DNA from: Fen-671 sp963794745
GTDB taxonomy: Bacteria > Actinomycetota > Acidimicrobiia > Acidimicrobiales > Palsa-688
Direction: 5' to 3'
DNA: 64,000 bases
Assembly: GCA_963794745.1 (NCBI GenBank)
Contig: CAWCEZ010000013.1
Location: forward strand, 47,490-111,489
The notes beneath the pieces were generated by a model that worked only from the letters and a program-made list of their open reading frames with translations, searched no databases and was not told the DNA's origin. Positions 9,360 through 18,661 of the stretch are shown here, piece by piece (position 1 is the first letter of the stretch; each line of letters starts with the position of its first letter). A program made the translations under genes and the position numbers.

Positions 9360-9796
9360 GCGCTGCCAGCAGCCCGTCTTCGTTGTCCGCTCCCTCGCCG
9401 GGGGCAGCCAAGTTGAGTTTCGGTTCCGGCATGCCCGGTTTCCCGAGCGCAAGGACGTTTTCGTTGCGCTCCTGGGGGAGCGAGGAGAGCCCGTTCTACG
9501 TGCTCGAGTGCCAGGATGTAATTGGGCTCCGTTTCGTCGTCGTCGGGCCATCGGTGTTCTTCTCCTCGTACGAGCCGGTCTTTCCCGCCGATGTTTACCA
9601 AGCGGTCGACGCCGGTGGCCCTGACGAGGTGTTCGTTCTGGTGATCTTGACCCTGCATTCGCGCCCTGAGCAGACCACGGCCAACCTGCTCGGACCGGTA
9701 GTGGTCAACGCTCGCAGTGGTCAGGCCGTGCAAGCGGTCCTTTCGGGGTCGGGCTACGGCCCCCAGACGCTGATCGTCACCGGGCAAGGCTCCTGA
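9356..9796 (+). CDS. fliW: Flagellar assembly factor FliW
   Basis: This 146-residue protein matches FliW: an N-terminal strand LSFGSGMPGFP, then SPFYVLECQDVIGLRFVVVG, the family signature PEQTTANLLGPVVVNARSGQ, and a final AVQAVL. In Gram-positive bacteria FliW binds flagellin and, when free, binds CsrA and lifts translational repression of flagellin. Here it is followed after 107 bases by csrA, the usual partner order. Flagellin itself is not in the window. Confidence 0.92.
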   Translation: MSAASSPSSLSAPSPGAAKLSFGSGMPGFPSARTFSLRSWGSEESPFYVLECQDVIGLRFVVVGPSVFFSSYEPVFPADVYQAVDAGGPDEVFVLVILTLHSRPEQTTANLLGPVVVNARSGQAVQAVLSGSGYGPQTLIVTGQGS

Positions 9797-9903
9797 GCCC
9801 TGCCGGCCCGGCCCTGGCGAATTGCCCCTCGGCCAGGACAAGTGCAGCTAGCAGGCCGGTGTAGCCGCTAGGCTCCGTCCATCGCCCAGGGAAGGAGCGA
9901 GGA

Positions 9904-10314
9904 TTGCTGGTACTGACGAGGCATGTTCACCAGAGCATCGTGATCGGCCATGACGTGATAGTTACAGTCCTTGAGGTGCGGGGCGACCAGGTCCGATTGG
10001 GCATCACCGCTCCGAAAGACATCCAAGTGCACCGAGAGGAGGTCTTTGCTGCCCTCACGGCCGCCAACCGCCAAGCCGCCACTTCCGCTTCCGAGCTGGA
10101 AGTCCTAAAGGAGCTGAGCCCCGAGCCCATCGCTTCTTCGCAGGGCCCCCCGAGGCGCCCGGGTGCGAGCGACGGTGCTCCTGGCGCCCGCAGAGGCCCC
10201 GGGTTGGCGCCGCCACCCGCCCCCAAGCCGGGCCCGTCTAGCAGCGGTTCACCGACCCCCGGCGGCAGTACGGCCAACCCAAGCTCAGCGGTCCCGCCGG
10301 ACCAGTCCAAGTAA
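9904..10314 (+). CDS. csrA: CsrA translational regulator with long proline-rich tail
   Basis: Residues 1-62 are a canonical CsrA: LVLTRHVHQSIVIGHDVIVT, VLEVRGDQVRLGITAPKDIQ, VHREEVFAAL. The start is TTG 9904 with GGAAGGAG just upstream; LVLTR begins at residue 2 as expected. The protein does not end at the usual 60-80 residues. It continues for about 70 residues, first an Ala-rich stretch and then a disordered Pro/Gly/Ser tail. CsrA dimers bind GGA motifs in mRNA leaders, and FliW is the antagonist. What the tail does is unknown. Confidence 0.92.
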   Translation: MLVLTRHVHQSIVIGHDVIVTVLEVRGDQVRLGITAPKDIQVHREEVFAALTAANRQAATSASELEVLKELSPEPIASSQGPPRRPGASDGAPGARRGPGLAPPPAPKPGPSSSGSPTPGGSTANPSSAVPPDQSK

Positions 10315-10513
10315 GAGATTGTGCGAGCTTGTTCACCAAGGCTTCACATACGGCGCGGGCCCGATATCATTTGTGTTCGGGGCCACGCTTGTATACCGGC
10401 GCAGGATATCGTCGAACGCTGCTGGTGCCTTGGTGTCTGGCTCGGCTTGGTGGACGTTGGGAAACGGTTAGGGAGCGACTGTGAGTGCCCTTAGTATGAG
10501 GATGACGAACTAA

Positions 10514-11450
10514 GTGCCTAATAATCATGCCGCTCAGCCCGAGGAGGACTTGGTCCGCCTCTACCTGAACGACATCGGCAAGCACTCGCTGCTGACAAAA
10601 GACGACGAGGCGAGGCTCGCACAGGCCATAGAGGCCGGCCGGGCAGCTCGATCTGAAATGGGTTCGGGCAAGCAGTTGACCGTTCCCAAAAAGCGCGAGT
10701 TGAGGCGTGCGATCAGAGAGGGCGACGAGGCTGCGGAGACGTTCGTCAAGGCCAACCTCCGGCTCGTCGTGTCGATTGCCAAGAAGTACCAAGCCGCTGA
10801 GCTGCCATTGCTCGACCTCGTGCAAGAGGGCAACCTCGGGCTTATGCATGCCGTCGAGAAGTTCGATTGGCGCAAGGGCTTCAAATTTTCTACATATGCA
10901 ACTTGGTGGATCCGTCAGGCAATAACGCGTGGGATCGCTAATACGGGCCGCACCGTGCGCTTGCCGGTGCATGCCGGGGACCTGCTGACCCGGGTGACGA
11001 AGGCCCGAGGCCGCCTCGAGGGACAGCTTGGCCGCCGCCCGACATCTTCGGAGCTCGCCACCGACCTCGAGCTCGAAGAGGAAAAGGTGATCGAGATCCT
11101 CCGGCACGCTGCCGAGCCTCTCTCGCTGTCGGAGCCGCTGCGCGAGGACGGTGACGCCGAGCTCGGCGACGTTGTCGAGGACCGATCGGCCGTATCGCCG
11201 TTCGAGGCGGCGGCCGCCTCTCTGCTCTCGGGTGAGGTCAGCAAGATGCTGGTGGCGTTGGACGAGCGCGAGAGGGAGATCCTCCGTCTGCGCTTCGGCC
11301 TCGACCGCGGAGAGCCACGCACCCTCGACGAGGTCGGCGAGCATTTCAACTTGACGAGGGAACGGATTCCGCCAGATCGAGGCACGGGCGATGTCCAAGT
11401 TGCGCCATCCCTCGACCGACCGTGGGGCGCGGGAGCTACTGACCACCTAG
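10514..11450 (+). CDS. SigA/SigB-like sigma-70 factor, frameshifted in region 4
   Basis: After repair it is 311 residues, a group 1/2 sigma factor without region 1.1. Region 1.2 is DLVRLYLNDIGKHSLLTKDD, region 2 has FVKANLRLVVSIAKKY, LPLLDLVQEGNLGLMHAVEK and FSTYATWWIRQAITRGIAN, and region 3 is GRRPTSSELATDLELEEEK. Region 4 ends in the helix-turn-helix TLDEVGEHFNLTRERI, where one extra base near 11366-11371 breaks the frame. Without it the protein runs RQIEARAMSKLRHPSTDRGA and stops at 11450. Losing that helix would abolish -35 recognition, so an indel error is likelier than a real truncation. The start is GTG 10514. Confidence 0.88.
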
Positions 11451-11467
11451 CTACTGACCACGCAGCG

Positions 11468-11980
11468 CTATGGCGTTCTCAGGTCCCCTGTAAAGGTCCG
11501 CCCGAAGTTCTCGGGCAACTTGGCGAGCACGAAGCTGAAAAGCAATTTCTCCTTGGTCGTGACGAGTACGATCGCCGCTTTCCCGGACACGTTTTGAGGG
11601 GCAAAGGCGACCTGGCCGGCGGGAAAGTTGCCCGTAAAGGCGAACGCGCAGACCCTCGTCCCAGCGGGGACTGCGGGCACCGAAGACGGGTTCTTGGGGA
11701 ACCGGCGGTGCACCATCCGCTCCACCACCGGCGGGGCCACCAGCTTTACCCCGTGGAACTGGTAGCTGCCCCGCGGCGCGTTGAGAGCACCCTCTGCGAG
11801 AGGGAGGCCCTCGTAACAATCCGCCAGCCCGACCGGAGGGGTTGGCAATTTCGGATGGGTACAGGCGACCACCCCTACCGAAAGGACAACCGTCAAAACG
11901 CCGACGACGACGGCTCGTATCCCCGTTCGCCGAAGGGAAAGCGCGACTTCTTTCAAGGTCATAATCGTGTAGCCGTTCAT
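11468..11980 (-). CDS. Small membrane-anchored or exported protein, unknown function
   Basis: This 170-residue protein has a basic N-terminus (LRRTGIR), one hydrophobic segment (AVVVGVLTVVLSVGVVACTH, residues 23-42) and a soluble remainder. VVACTH could be a lipobox-like site, giving a lipoprotein, or the segment is a signal anchor. The soluble part has two more Cys (LADCYEG and TRVCAFAF) that might pair outside the cell. Its start overlaps the stop of the upstream MprF-like gene by 4 bases, so the two are cotranscribed. I do not recognise the family. Confidence 0.75.
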   Translation of the reverse strand: MNGYTIMTLKEVALSLRRTGIRAVVVGVLTVVLSVGVVACTHPKLPTPPVGLADCYEGLPLAEGALNAPRGSYQFHGVKLVAPPVVERMVHRRFPKNPSSVPAVPAGTRVCAFAFTGNFPAGQVAFAPQNVSGKAAIVLVTTKEKLLFSFVLAKLPENFGRTFTGDLRTP

Positions 11981-13158
11981 TGGCCCTCTGCTCCAAGTTC
12001 GCTCGGCCCAGCACTCTCAGGCGGCACAGCACTCTCAGGCACAGCACTCTCAGGCACAGCACTCTCAGGCACAGCACTCTCAGGCACAGCACTCTCAGGC
12101 ACAGCACTCTCAGCTCGCAAAGAATTCGTGGCCCGCAAAGCACGCTCGTTCCGGCGGCGCTTTTCGCCAAGCACCAGCCAGCAGCTCGCGCCCACCGGCA
12201 TCGGGAGCCAGAAACTGAACAACCGGTAGAGCAGGACGGCCGCCACTGTCGGGGCCTTGCCGCCGCCGAAGTCCACGAGCGCGATCGTCAGGCTCCCTTC
12301 GACCACCCCCAGCCCGCCAGGGGTGATGGGGAGGTTCACGGCGAGCTGGCCGGCGCAATAAGCGAGGAGCAGGCCCTGCCAAGGGACGGGGGCCCCCACG
12401 GCGAGGATGGCGCATGCGAGGCAGCTGCAGTCCATAACCCAGCTGACCGACCCGGCCAGGGCGGCCATTGCCCACTGCGCCCGGCTGGGCGCATAGGCCC
12501 TTAGCCTTTCCAGGACCGCCGCGACGGGCTTGCCCAGGCTGCCCGGCTCCCTGTGGAGGCGCCTCTCGACAGCGGCTATCACCTTGCTGGCCAAACGGGC
12601 CAGCCGAGCCCGGATGGTCCAGGCGATGATGACCAAGACAACTGTCACGAGCACCCCAACGATGGCCCCGACCAGGTCAAGCGTGCTCCCAAGCGATGCT
12701 GCCATCGACAGCCCGATCCCTGCCAACGCCGCCAGGGTCGCGAAGGACACCGCCCCCGAAGCGATCACGGTCCACCCGGCAAGCACCTCGTCGGCACCGA
12801 TCAGCTGGTACTGGCGAAAGTTGTAGACCCCGGCGAAGGCGGCGCCAACAGGCAGCGCCGATTGGATGGAGCTGGAGGCGAAGGTGATCGCCGTCAGGCG
12901 CCCGAGGCGGGCGGGCACCTGCCCGGCATGCAACAGGACCTTTTCCACCTTGGCCAAGAACACGTAACACGTCAGTTCGGCGGCTGCCGCTAGAAGCACC
13001 CACCCCCAGCGCAGCTGCGTGAGGTACGCGCTCGCACCTGAAAGCTCGCTCGATTTGCCCGACAGGACCCAGACCGCCACGCCCAGCAGCACGAAGCCGG
13101 CGACGATACGGAACGGCCGCCAGAACCGGCGAAGCTGGCGCTTACTCGGCCATCCCAT
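11977..13158 (-). CDS. MprF/UPF0104-like membrane flippase-type protein
   Basis: This 393-residue integral membrane protein has about 8 hydrophobic segments. It shows features of the lysylphosphatidylglycerol synthase transmembrane family: early FRIVAGFVLLGVAVWVLSGK, then TFASSSIQSALPVGAAFAGV, and the diagnostic LLAYCAGQLAVNLPITPGGL, GVVEGSLTIALVDFG. There is no aminoacyl-transfer domain, so it is the membrane part only, probably moving or sensing lipids. The C-terminus ends in six ESAVP repeats encoded by a perfect 15-bp minisatellite (12023-12112), lying after the last membrane segment and so probably in the cytoplasm. Confidence 0.85.
   Translation of the reverse strand: MGWPSKRQLRRFWRPFRIVAGFVLLGVAVWVLSGKSSELSGASAYLTQLRWGWVLLAAAAELTCYVFLAKVEKVLLHAGQVPARLGRLTAITFASSSIQSALPVGAAFAGVYNFRQYQLIGADEVLAGWTVIASGAVSFATLAALAGIGLSMAASLGSTLDLVGAIVGVLVTVVLVIIAWTIRARLARLASKVIAAVERRLHREPGSLGKPVAAVLERLRAYAPSRAQWAMAALAGSVSWVMDCSCLACAILAVGAPVPWQGLLLAYCAGQLAVNLPITPGGLGVVEGSLTIALVDFGGGKAPTVAAVLLYRLFSFWLPMPVGASCWLVLGEKRRRNERALRATNSLRAESAVPESAVPESAVPESAVPESAVPESAVPPESAGPSELGAEGQ
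12023..12112. repeat. Perfect 15-bp tandem repeat (6 copies) inside the MprF-like gene
   Basis: Six identical copies of GGCACAGCACTCTCA lie head to tail at 12023-12112, with an eroded partial copy just before. Read on the minus strand they encode ESAVP repeated in frame with the MprF-like protein. The unit length is a multiple of three, so copy-number change keeps the frame, and strain-to-strain length variation is expected. Confidence 0.97.
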
Positions 13159-13184
13159 GTCTGGGACATCTTGGCACCGCCCCG

Positions 13185-15651
13185 CTACAACCTCGGGGAC
13201 TGCCCAACGGTCAAGGAGCGCTCAACTTGGGCTTGCCGAGGGATGCTCGGGCCGAGGCCCAGGTCGCGCTCCACTGCGCAGGCGGCGATTACCTCGGCCC
13301 ACCGGCGCCGCTTTGCGGGGGCCAGCGGGCGCGCCCCGGCCCGCTCCAGCATCGCCTCGTCAGGCCAGCACGTTGCGAGCTCGACTAGCCCGGCCCTTCG
13401 CCTGGCGGCTGCCCCGCTCAGCCCGACGGCCGGCATCCCCGGGCCGGCCACGGTCACCCACGCCCCCTTCACCTGGCCAGATCGGCGGCCGAGCTCGGTC
13501 GGGTCGCCGAGCAGGAAGAGGCTCTGGCGCTCTGCGTCGTAAGACCTGAGGTAGGGCACGGTCGTGGCGTAGCCGTAGCCGAGGGAGCCCGCGTGCTCCG
13601 GGCCGACCTCTGTGCGCGCAATGGCGGGAGCGCCGCGCCACTCGACCGTGACGCTACAGGCCCCGAGCGCGACGACAGTCCCCTGGGCAGCGCTCCGGGC
13701 CGGGCCTATCCGTCGCAGTGCAAGGACCTGGTCGCCTACGGCATAGCTGTTCCGGCCCAGCGTCACCTCCGGAGCACCGGCCGTCGTGCTCAGGCCCAAG
13801 AGCCCGCGCGCAGCGTCGTTGAGTGCGGATACCTCAGCCGGCCCGAAGGCCACCATCAGTGGCGGCGGTCCAGAGCGCGGCGCGCCCGACCAGCCCGCCA
13901 GGAGATGGGCCATCGCGCCCGGCCGAGAGGGCACCGCGGGCGAGGATGCCGCGCAGGGCCAGCTCCGGCCCAGCGCGCTGCGGTGCGAACAACAAGGTGG
14001 GCGTGAACTGGGCCAGCCCGCCGACCGCGTGGGCATCTATGAGCTCGTCGAGCGAGCGCGCTGTGCTTGCACCCCGGCCCGGCACGGTGCCACCGGGGAC
14101 GAGTACGAGCTTGGTCCTTGTAGAACGCGCCCTGTCGACCAGTTGAGCAAGGCTCGTCGGGCTGAGGCGGTCCGCTGCGTCCACTACGAGAACCCGCCTT
14201 CCCGGGCCGCCCCCGACCTCACGGGCGCCCCCGAAAACGTCGGCGGGCTGGCCACCTGCAGCATGGAGAGAGGTGAGCGCACGCCAGCGCCTGGCCGACA
14301 GCTCCGAGGGGCATGCCACCCGCACCGTCATGCCCGCTGCCTGCCAGGCCGAGCGCGCCGCGTCGATGCAGGCAGCCTGCGCTAACCACGGGGCCCTGGG
14401 CAATGTGGCGACACCAGCTCCGTCGCTGACGAGAGGCAGCGCAGCAGCCACTACCTGGGGGGGCACGCCTAGTTGCTCGAGCTCGCTTTCTGCCAGAACA
14501 GGGCTCACCTGCGCAAGGTGAGCGAAACGCGCTTCGGTCGCCATGTCGAGCACCCTCGCGTCCGTCCCGCTCGCGAGCGCAGTCGTCCAGCGCTGTGCGG
14601 GCCCCGGCGAACGGATCTCTTCGCTCTGTACGCACCAGCGGCGCGACCAGTCGACCGCTTGGCTCAGGTCGTACCCCCTGGGCGAAGTCTCGGCTACCGC
14701 GACCAGCACGTCTGGTTCCCCGAAGACCGAGCTTCGGGCAGCGAGAGCTCGCGCGACGGCCTCTTTCGACGGTGGCGGCGCCGGCGGCGCAGGCGCCTCG
14801 AGAGCATCCCGCAAGATCTCCGAGGCCTGGTCAGGGCCCCAGCCTGCCGCAGCGAGAGCGGCGTGAGACCCGCCGACCGCCTGGCCGGCACGAACGACGC
14901 GTTGGCGTGTCTTGCCCTGCGCGGCGCGCTCCGAGGCGCTCGATAGCGACCCGAACGAACGTGCACCCGCACGGGCCGCGAGCGATCGCGAGCTCGCCAC
15001 CGAACGAGCTCGCGGCGGGACCGGGACGATCTCGCCGCGCCCGCCTTTGGTCACTTCCCACCCGAAACCCAAACCGGCCGCGTTGATGCGCGACCGCAGT
15101 GCCAGATGGAAGCCGGCACCAAGGGCCTCCCGCCAGCGCCACAACTCGTTGCCCACCAGGCAACCCCAACCCTTGTCCGCTTTGGCGCCGATGTTGACCA
15201 GGACCACGTGGGCGTGCAGGTGGGGGTGGCCGGCGTCGTTTGCCATGTGCTCGAACGACGCTGCGACCACGCCCTTTGCCGGCACCTGCTGCCCGCCTGA
15301 GCGCAACCAAGCCGCTCGCTCCTCGAGTGCGCAGACAGAGTCTGCGACGGCTCCGCGAAACGCGTTTCGGAGCTGCTCCGCACCATTTGCCGGGCCGGCC
15401 GCGGCAAGGAGCGAGACTGATTTCGGCGCGGCGAAGACCAAGTCCCAACCCTGTCGTTGGCGCAAAGCGGGCCGCGCCGTCAGCGGGGCCCCGCCGGGAC
15501 CGAGGCCACGCATGACCGTTCGCAGATCGGCGACGTCGACCGGCCCCGCCATCCCGAGCAGGGGAGCGCCGTGGCCGAGCCAAGTGGAATGGACGGCTGA
15601 ACGTTCCCAGTACCTGGCGCTGCCGGCCGAAGCCGGGTTGATGATCAACAC
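13185..15651 (-). CDS. MobF (TrwC/TraI-type) relaxase with degenerate helicase domain, frameshifted
   Basis: After repair it is about 821 residues. N-terminal relaxase features: candidate catalytic Tyr in SARYWERSA (residue 14), the MobF consensus WDLVFAAPKSVSLLAA, and the metal-binding His cluster AGHPHLHAHVVLVN. The C-terminal half resembles TraI-type helicases but lacks a GxGKT Walker A, and the Walker B position reads RRVLVVDAADRLS instead of DE. A late segment, GDQVLALRRIG, matches the accessory domain after the helicase. One extra base near 13913-13920 breaks the frame between ARGALSAG and AMAHLLAGW. It is divergent from the T4SS-like operon at 15797, and the space between them may hold oriT. 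Confidence 0.85.
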
Positions 15652-15796
15652 GAGTTGAAATGATACAAGAACTATGAAAAGATATGGAAAGAGTTAGGGT
15701 GATCTGTACCTAGCGGTCGCCGGCTTCAGCCGGCCTTATCGGCGCCGAGCGCGTCCACCGCCTGTCCAGTCGACCCAGCTCACTCAAGGAGCCGCC
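15652..15796. other. Candidate oriT / divergent promoter region
   Basis: This 145-base space separates the relaxase (minus) from the T4SS-like operon (plus). The relaxase-proximal side is visibly A-rich against the high-GC surroundings. In the middle is a perfect inverted repeat, GCCGGCT-TC-AGCCGGC, at 15720-15735, directly followed by GCCGATAA on the minus strand (15736-15743), which resembles a sigma-28 -10 element but lacks a clear -35. MobF origins of transfer usually lie beside the relaxase gene with an inverted repeat next to nic. Assignment as oriT is inference. Confidence 0.4.
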
Positions 15797-16120
15797 ATGT
15801 ACCTGGCACTCAGTTCATTGCTAGCCGCAAGCAGCGGCTCCAATATCCAGCTCGACCCCTCGCAATCCGGTCAACTGCCTGGTGAGACGGTCCTCGAGGG
15901 CTTGGCCAACGGGGTCGGCCACTGGGCCCTGTTGGCGTCAATAGTCGGGGTCATAGTCGGTGGCGTGATGTGGGCGTTTGGTCATTTTTCTCATAACTAC
16001 CAACAGTCCTATAGCGGCCGCAGAGGTGTCATTGTCTCAGGCGTGGCGGCGCTACTGATCGGGGGCGCCTCGCAAATTGTCAGTTTCTTTTTCTCGCTCG
16101 GCGTCGGTATCAAAAGCTGA
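15797..16120 (+). CDS. VirB2-like small membrane protein
   Basis: This 107-residue protein has two hydrophobic segments (LLASIVGVIVGGVMWAFGHF and GVIVSGVAALLIGGASQIVS) joined by a short basic loop SYSGRRG. This is the usual layout of T4SS pilin-like VirB2/TrbC proteins and of small proteins that precede TrbL/SCO6880 genes in actinobacterial conjugation loci. ATG 15797 has AAGGAG at good spacing. Its stop overlaps the next start (TGATG). It is probably a membrane subunit of the transfer channel. Confidence 0.65.
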   Translation: MYLALSSLLAASSGSNIQLDPSQSGQLPGETVLEGLANGVGHWALLASIVGVIVGGVMWAFGHFSHNYQQSYSGRRGVIVSGVAALLIGGASQIVSFFFSLGVGIKS

Positions 16121-17229
16121 TGTCGATCCTCTCTTTACCTCTCTCGCTCGGCGCGGGTGCGTTTTTCTCCGCTTTTACAAGATGGGTCGTGGGTGGGGCG
16201 GAGTCGGTCGTCACGGACCTGATGGAGGCCATCATGGCCCCGACGACGGTCGGCCTGGGAAGCGGTGATTGGTTTACTTCGGTTGCGGGAGTGATGTTCC
16301 CACTGGAAGAGTTCCTTGTGGCACCTCTGCTTTTCGCCGCCACGATCGGCGCCATCCTGCGCCAGGACATGCGCCGGCTGGGCCGGGCCTGGGGGGTCTA
16401 CTTGCCCGTGTCCATGCTCGCCGGCGGTGCAGTGGTGGAGTTGACGAGGACGGGCCTGCAGTTCACTGACCAATTCGCGTCCTCTATCCAGGAATTAGTC
16501 CTGCCCAACGTGCAGAATATTCTTGCGCAAGACATTGCGTTAGGGATCGTCTCGACGATAGCTGACGGCCCCTTCGCCTCCGCGCTCAGCCTTCTCGTTC
16601 TCCTGGGAGCCCTCGCTATTTGGCTTGAGCTTGTCCTTCGGGCAACTGCCATTGAAATTGCAGTGTTCTTCATGCCGCTCGCCCTTGCCGGACTGGTGTG
16701 GCCTACCACAGCTCACTGGGCGAAGCGCCTGATCGAGGTGCTCGTCGCGCTGATGCTTGCAAAACCCATTATCGTCGGTGCACTTTGCCTCGGTGGCAGT
16801 GCTCTACAGGACATGAACGGCGACCCCAGCGCGGCGGTGAGCGGCGTAGCGATCCTCTTGCTGGCCGCCTTTGCGCCGATGGCTTTGCTGAAGCTCGTCC
16901 CGATCGTGGAGGTGTCGGGCATAGCCCACCTGGAGGGGCTCTCGCGCCGGCCCTTCCAGGCTGCGGAACGAGGCATGCAGCGCGTCATGGGAGCGGCCAG
17001 GGCCGGTGCCGCCCACGCTGCCCGCACCAGCGGGGCTGCAGACGTAGAGGGCGGCGGGCCGGGCCTTTCTGGCTCGGCCGGTCATTACGCGGCACAGGTC
17101 GGCCACCTCTCGGACAGCGAAGAAACCCCCCTCAGCCATGCCGAGCAATACGGCCCGGCTGCCTTCCCTGACCAGGTCAGGGCTGAGGCCCTGGCTGCTT
17201 TGACGAAGGCCTCGGGCGGCCATGGCTGA
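16120..17229 (+). CDS. TrbL/VirB6-like polytopic membrane protein
   Basis: This 369-residue protein has about 7 hydrophobic segments up to residue 275 (e.g. EEFLVAPLLFAATIGAIL, ALSLLVLLGALAIWLELVL, ATAIEIAVFFMPLALAGLVW), then a soluble Gly/Ala/His-rich tail. The FFMPLALAGLVWPTTAHWAK block is typical of actinobacterial TrbL-type proteins that form the inner-membrane channel of T4SS-like machines. It overlaps the upstream VirB2-like gene by one base and the downstream SCO6880 gene by 8 bases, so the four genes form one coupled operon. Confidence 0.8.
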   Translation: MSILSLPLSLGAGAFFSAFTRWVVGGAESVVTDLMEAIMAPTTVGLGSGDWFTSVAGVMFPLEEFLVAPLLFAATIGAILRQDMRRLGRAWGVYLPVSMLAGGAVVELTRTGLQFTDQFASSIQELVLPNVQNILAQDIALGIVSTIADGPFASALSLLVLLGALAIWLELVLRATAIEIAVFFMPLALAGLVWPTTAHWAKRLIEVLVALMLAKPIIVGALCLGGSALQDMNGDPSAAVSGVAILLLAAFAPMALLKLVPIVEVSGIAHLEGLSRRPFQAAERGMQRVMGAARAGAAHAARTSGAADVEGGGPGLSGSAGHYAAQVGHLSDSEETPLSHAEQYGPAAFPDQVRAEALAALTKASGGHG

Positions 17230-18661
17230 GGGTGCCTCGTACCGTTTCGAGCCCTTGGAGCGTCGAGGGCTCTTTCTAGGCCTTGGTGCCGGCCAGCTGG
17301 CTGTCATGGTCCTGGCTCTCGTGGCCGCGGTGGCGTCGGTGAAGGCGTGGCCGGGAGCCGGTGGGGTCGCAGCTGCGCTGGGCTCGCTCGCCCTGGCTGG
17401 GGCGCTCTGCCGACCGGTCTCGGGCCGCCCGCCGTTGCAATGGTTGAACATTGCCGGTCTGTGGGTGGCACGCCCGCGGCGGGCCACGATGACCCCACCG
17501 GCCACACCCCTAATGCCCGCCCGCGACGAGCCACTCACGCAGGCGAGACCGAGCCCGCTACTGCGCCTTCCTGCGAAGGTATTTTCTCCCGGCCTCCACC
17601 TTTGCGAACTGGCCGCCAGCCCAGGCCCGATCGGCGTGCTGGTCGACGAGAGAGCTGGCACTGCAGCAGCATTATTGCGGGTACGGGGCGGTTCGTTCTG
17701 CCTGCTCGACGATCTCGACAAGGAACGCAAACTCGGTGCCTGGGCGGCCGTCCTCGAGTCCGTGTCGAACCACCGCAGTTCGCTCGTACGGCTGCAATGG
17801 TGCCAGCGTGCCCTGCCTGGCGACAGCGCCAGCCAGCTCGGCCACTTGAGGCGCGCCGGTGACATTGACAGCCCGGGGTTCGCCGGCCACGTCGCCTTGC
17901 TCGAAAGGGTCGGGGCCAAGTCGTGGAGGCACGAGACGTTGTTGCTCGTCGCAGTGCGTTGCCGTCCTCACTCCCGTGGCCGTGGCGCCCGGCTGAGCGA
18001 GCCGGAAGCCGACGCAATGCGCAACGAGGTGCGTTCGTTGCGGGCCCAGATGCGCAATGTCGGCCTGGTCTGCGAGGGAGTGCTCGACCAGGCCGGCGCG
18101 GCCGTGGCCCTCGGTGACTTCCTCGTCCCGGGCCTTGACCACTCCCCGGGCGCGCACCCGTGGCCTCTGGCTCTCGAAGAACACTGGGCCGATGTCCGTG
18201 CCGACGCGTCCTGGCACCGGACCTATTGGGTTTCCGAATGGCCTCGCAGCAGCGTCGGGCCTGACTTTCTCAGCCCGCTGCTGATCGGGACGGGGAGGAG
18301 GTCGTTCTCCGTGGTCATGGCCCCGGTGCCGCCCGAGCGAGCCGAGCGCGACGCGCAATCATCGCGGACCGCGCAGGTGGCGGATGCTCAACTGCGCGCG
18401 CAGGGCGGCTTCTTGGAGACGGCGCGCCACCGGCGCCAGGCAGAGGCTGTCGAGGGCAGGGAAGAACGGTTGGTAGACGGGCGCGGCGTGTTCAAGATGT
18501 CCGGTTATTTCACCGTTTCTGGCTCCGATAAGGCGGGCCTCGACGCAGCCTGCTCCGACCTGGAGAGGGCCGCCGGCGCGGCCAAGGTCTCTCTCCGGCT
18601 GCTGTACGGGCAGCAGAAGGAGGCCCTTACATGGGCTCTGCCTATGGGGAGGGGCGTGTGA
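17222..18661 (+). CDS. SCO6880-family conjugation protein
   Basis: This 479-residue protein starts with SYRFEPLERRGLFLGLGAGQ and two close membrane segments (LAVMVLALVAAVASV and VAAALGSLALAGALC), the standard opening of the SCO6880 family found beside VirB4-like ATPases in actinobacterial conjugative elements. The rest is soluble; the late segment KMSGYFTVSGSDKAGLDAAC resembles the N-terminal domain of VirB4-type proteins. With a short VirB4-like ATPase directly following and overlapping by 31 bases, the pair may act as a split VirB4 (inference). Confidence 0.82.
   Translation: MAEGASYRFEPLERRGLFLGLGAGQLAVMVLALVAAVASVKAWPGAGGVAAALGSLALAGALCRPVSGRPPLQWLNIAGLWVARPRRATMTPPATPLMPARDEPLTQARPSPLLRLPAKVFSPGLHLCELAASPGPIGVLVDERAGTAAALLRVRGGSFCLLDDLDKERKLGAWAAVLESVSNHRSSLVRLQWCQRALPGDSASQLGHLRRAGDIDSPGFAGHVALLERVGAKSWRHETLLLVAVRCRPHSRGRGARLSEPEADAMRNEVRSLRAQMRNVGLVCEGVLDQAGAAVALGDFLVPGLDHSPGAHPWPLALEEHWADVRADASWHRTYWVSEWPRSSVGPDFLSPLLIGTGRRSFSVVMAPVPPERAERDAQSSRTAQVADAQLRAQGGFLETARHRRQAEAVEGREERLVDGRGVFKMSGYFTVSGSDKAGLDAACSDLERAAGAAKVSLRLLYGQQKEALTWALPMGRGV

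Noticed and set aside
11360..11372. GANTC methylation sites as the cause of the frameshifts
   Set aside because: GATTC and GAATC occur at two break sites (near 11366 and 31652), but the other breaks lack the motif.
11366..11450. Programmed ribosomal frameshifting as a general explanation for the broken genes
   Set aside because: The break sites share no slippery sequence and affect unrelated families.
12010..12112. Possible CRISPR array
   Set aside because: Units are contiguous 15-mers without spacers and encode in-frame ESAVP; no cas genes are near.
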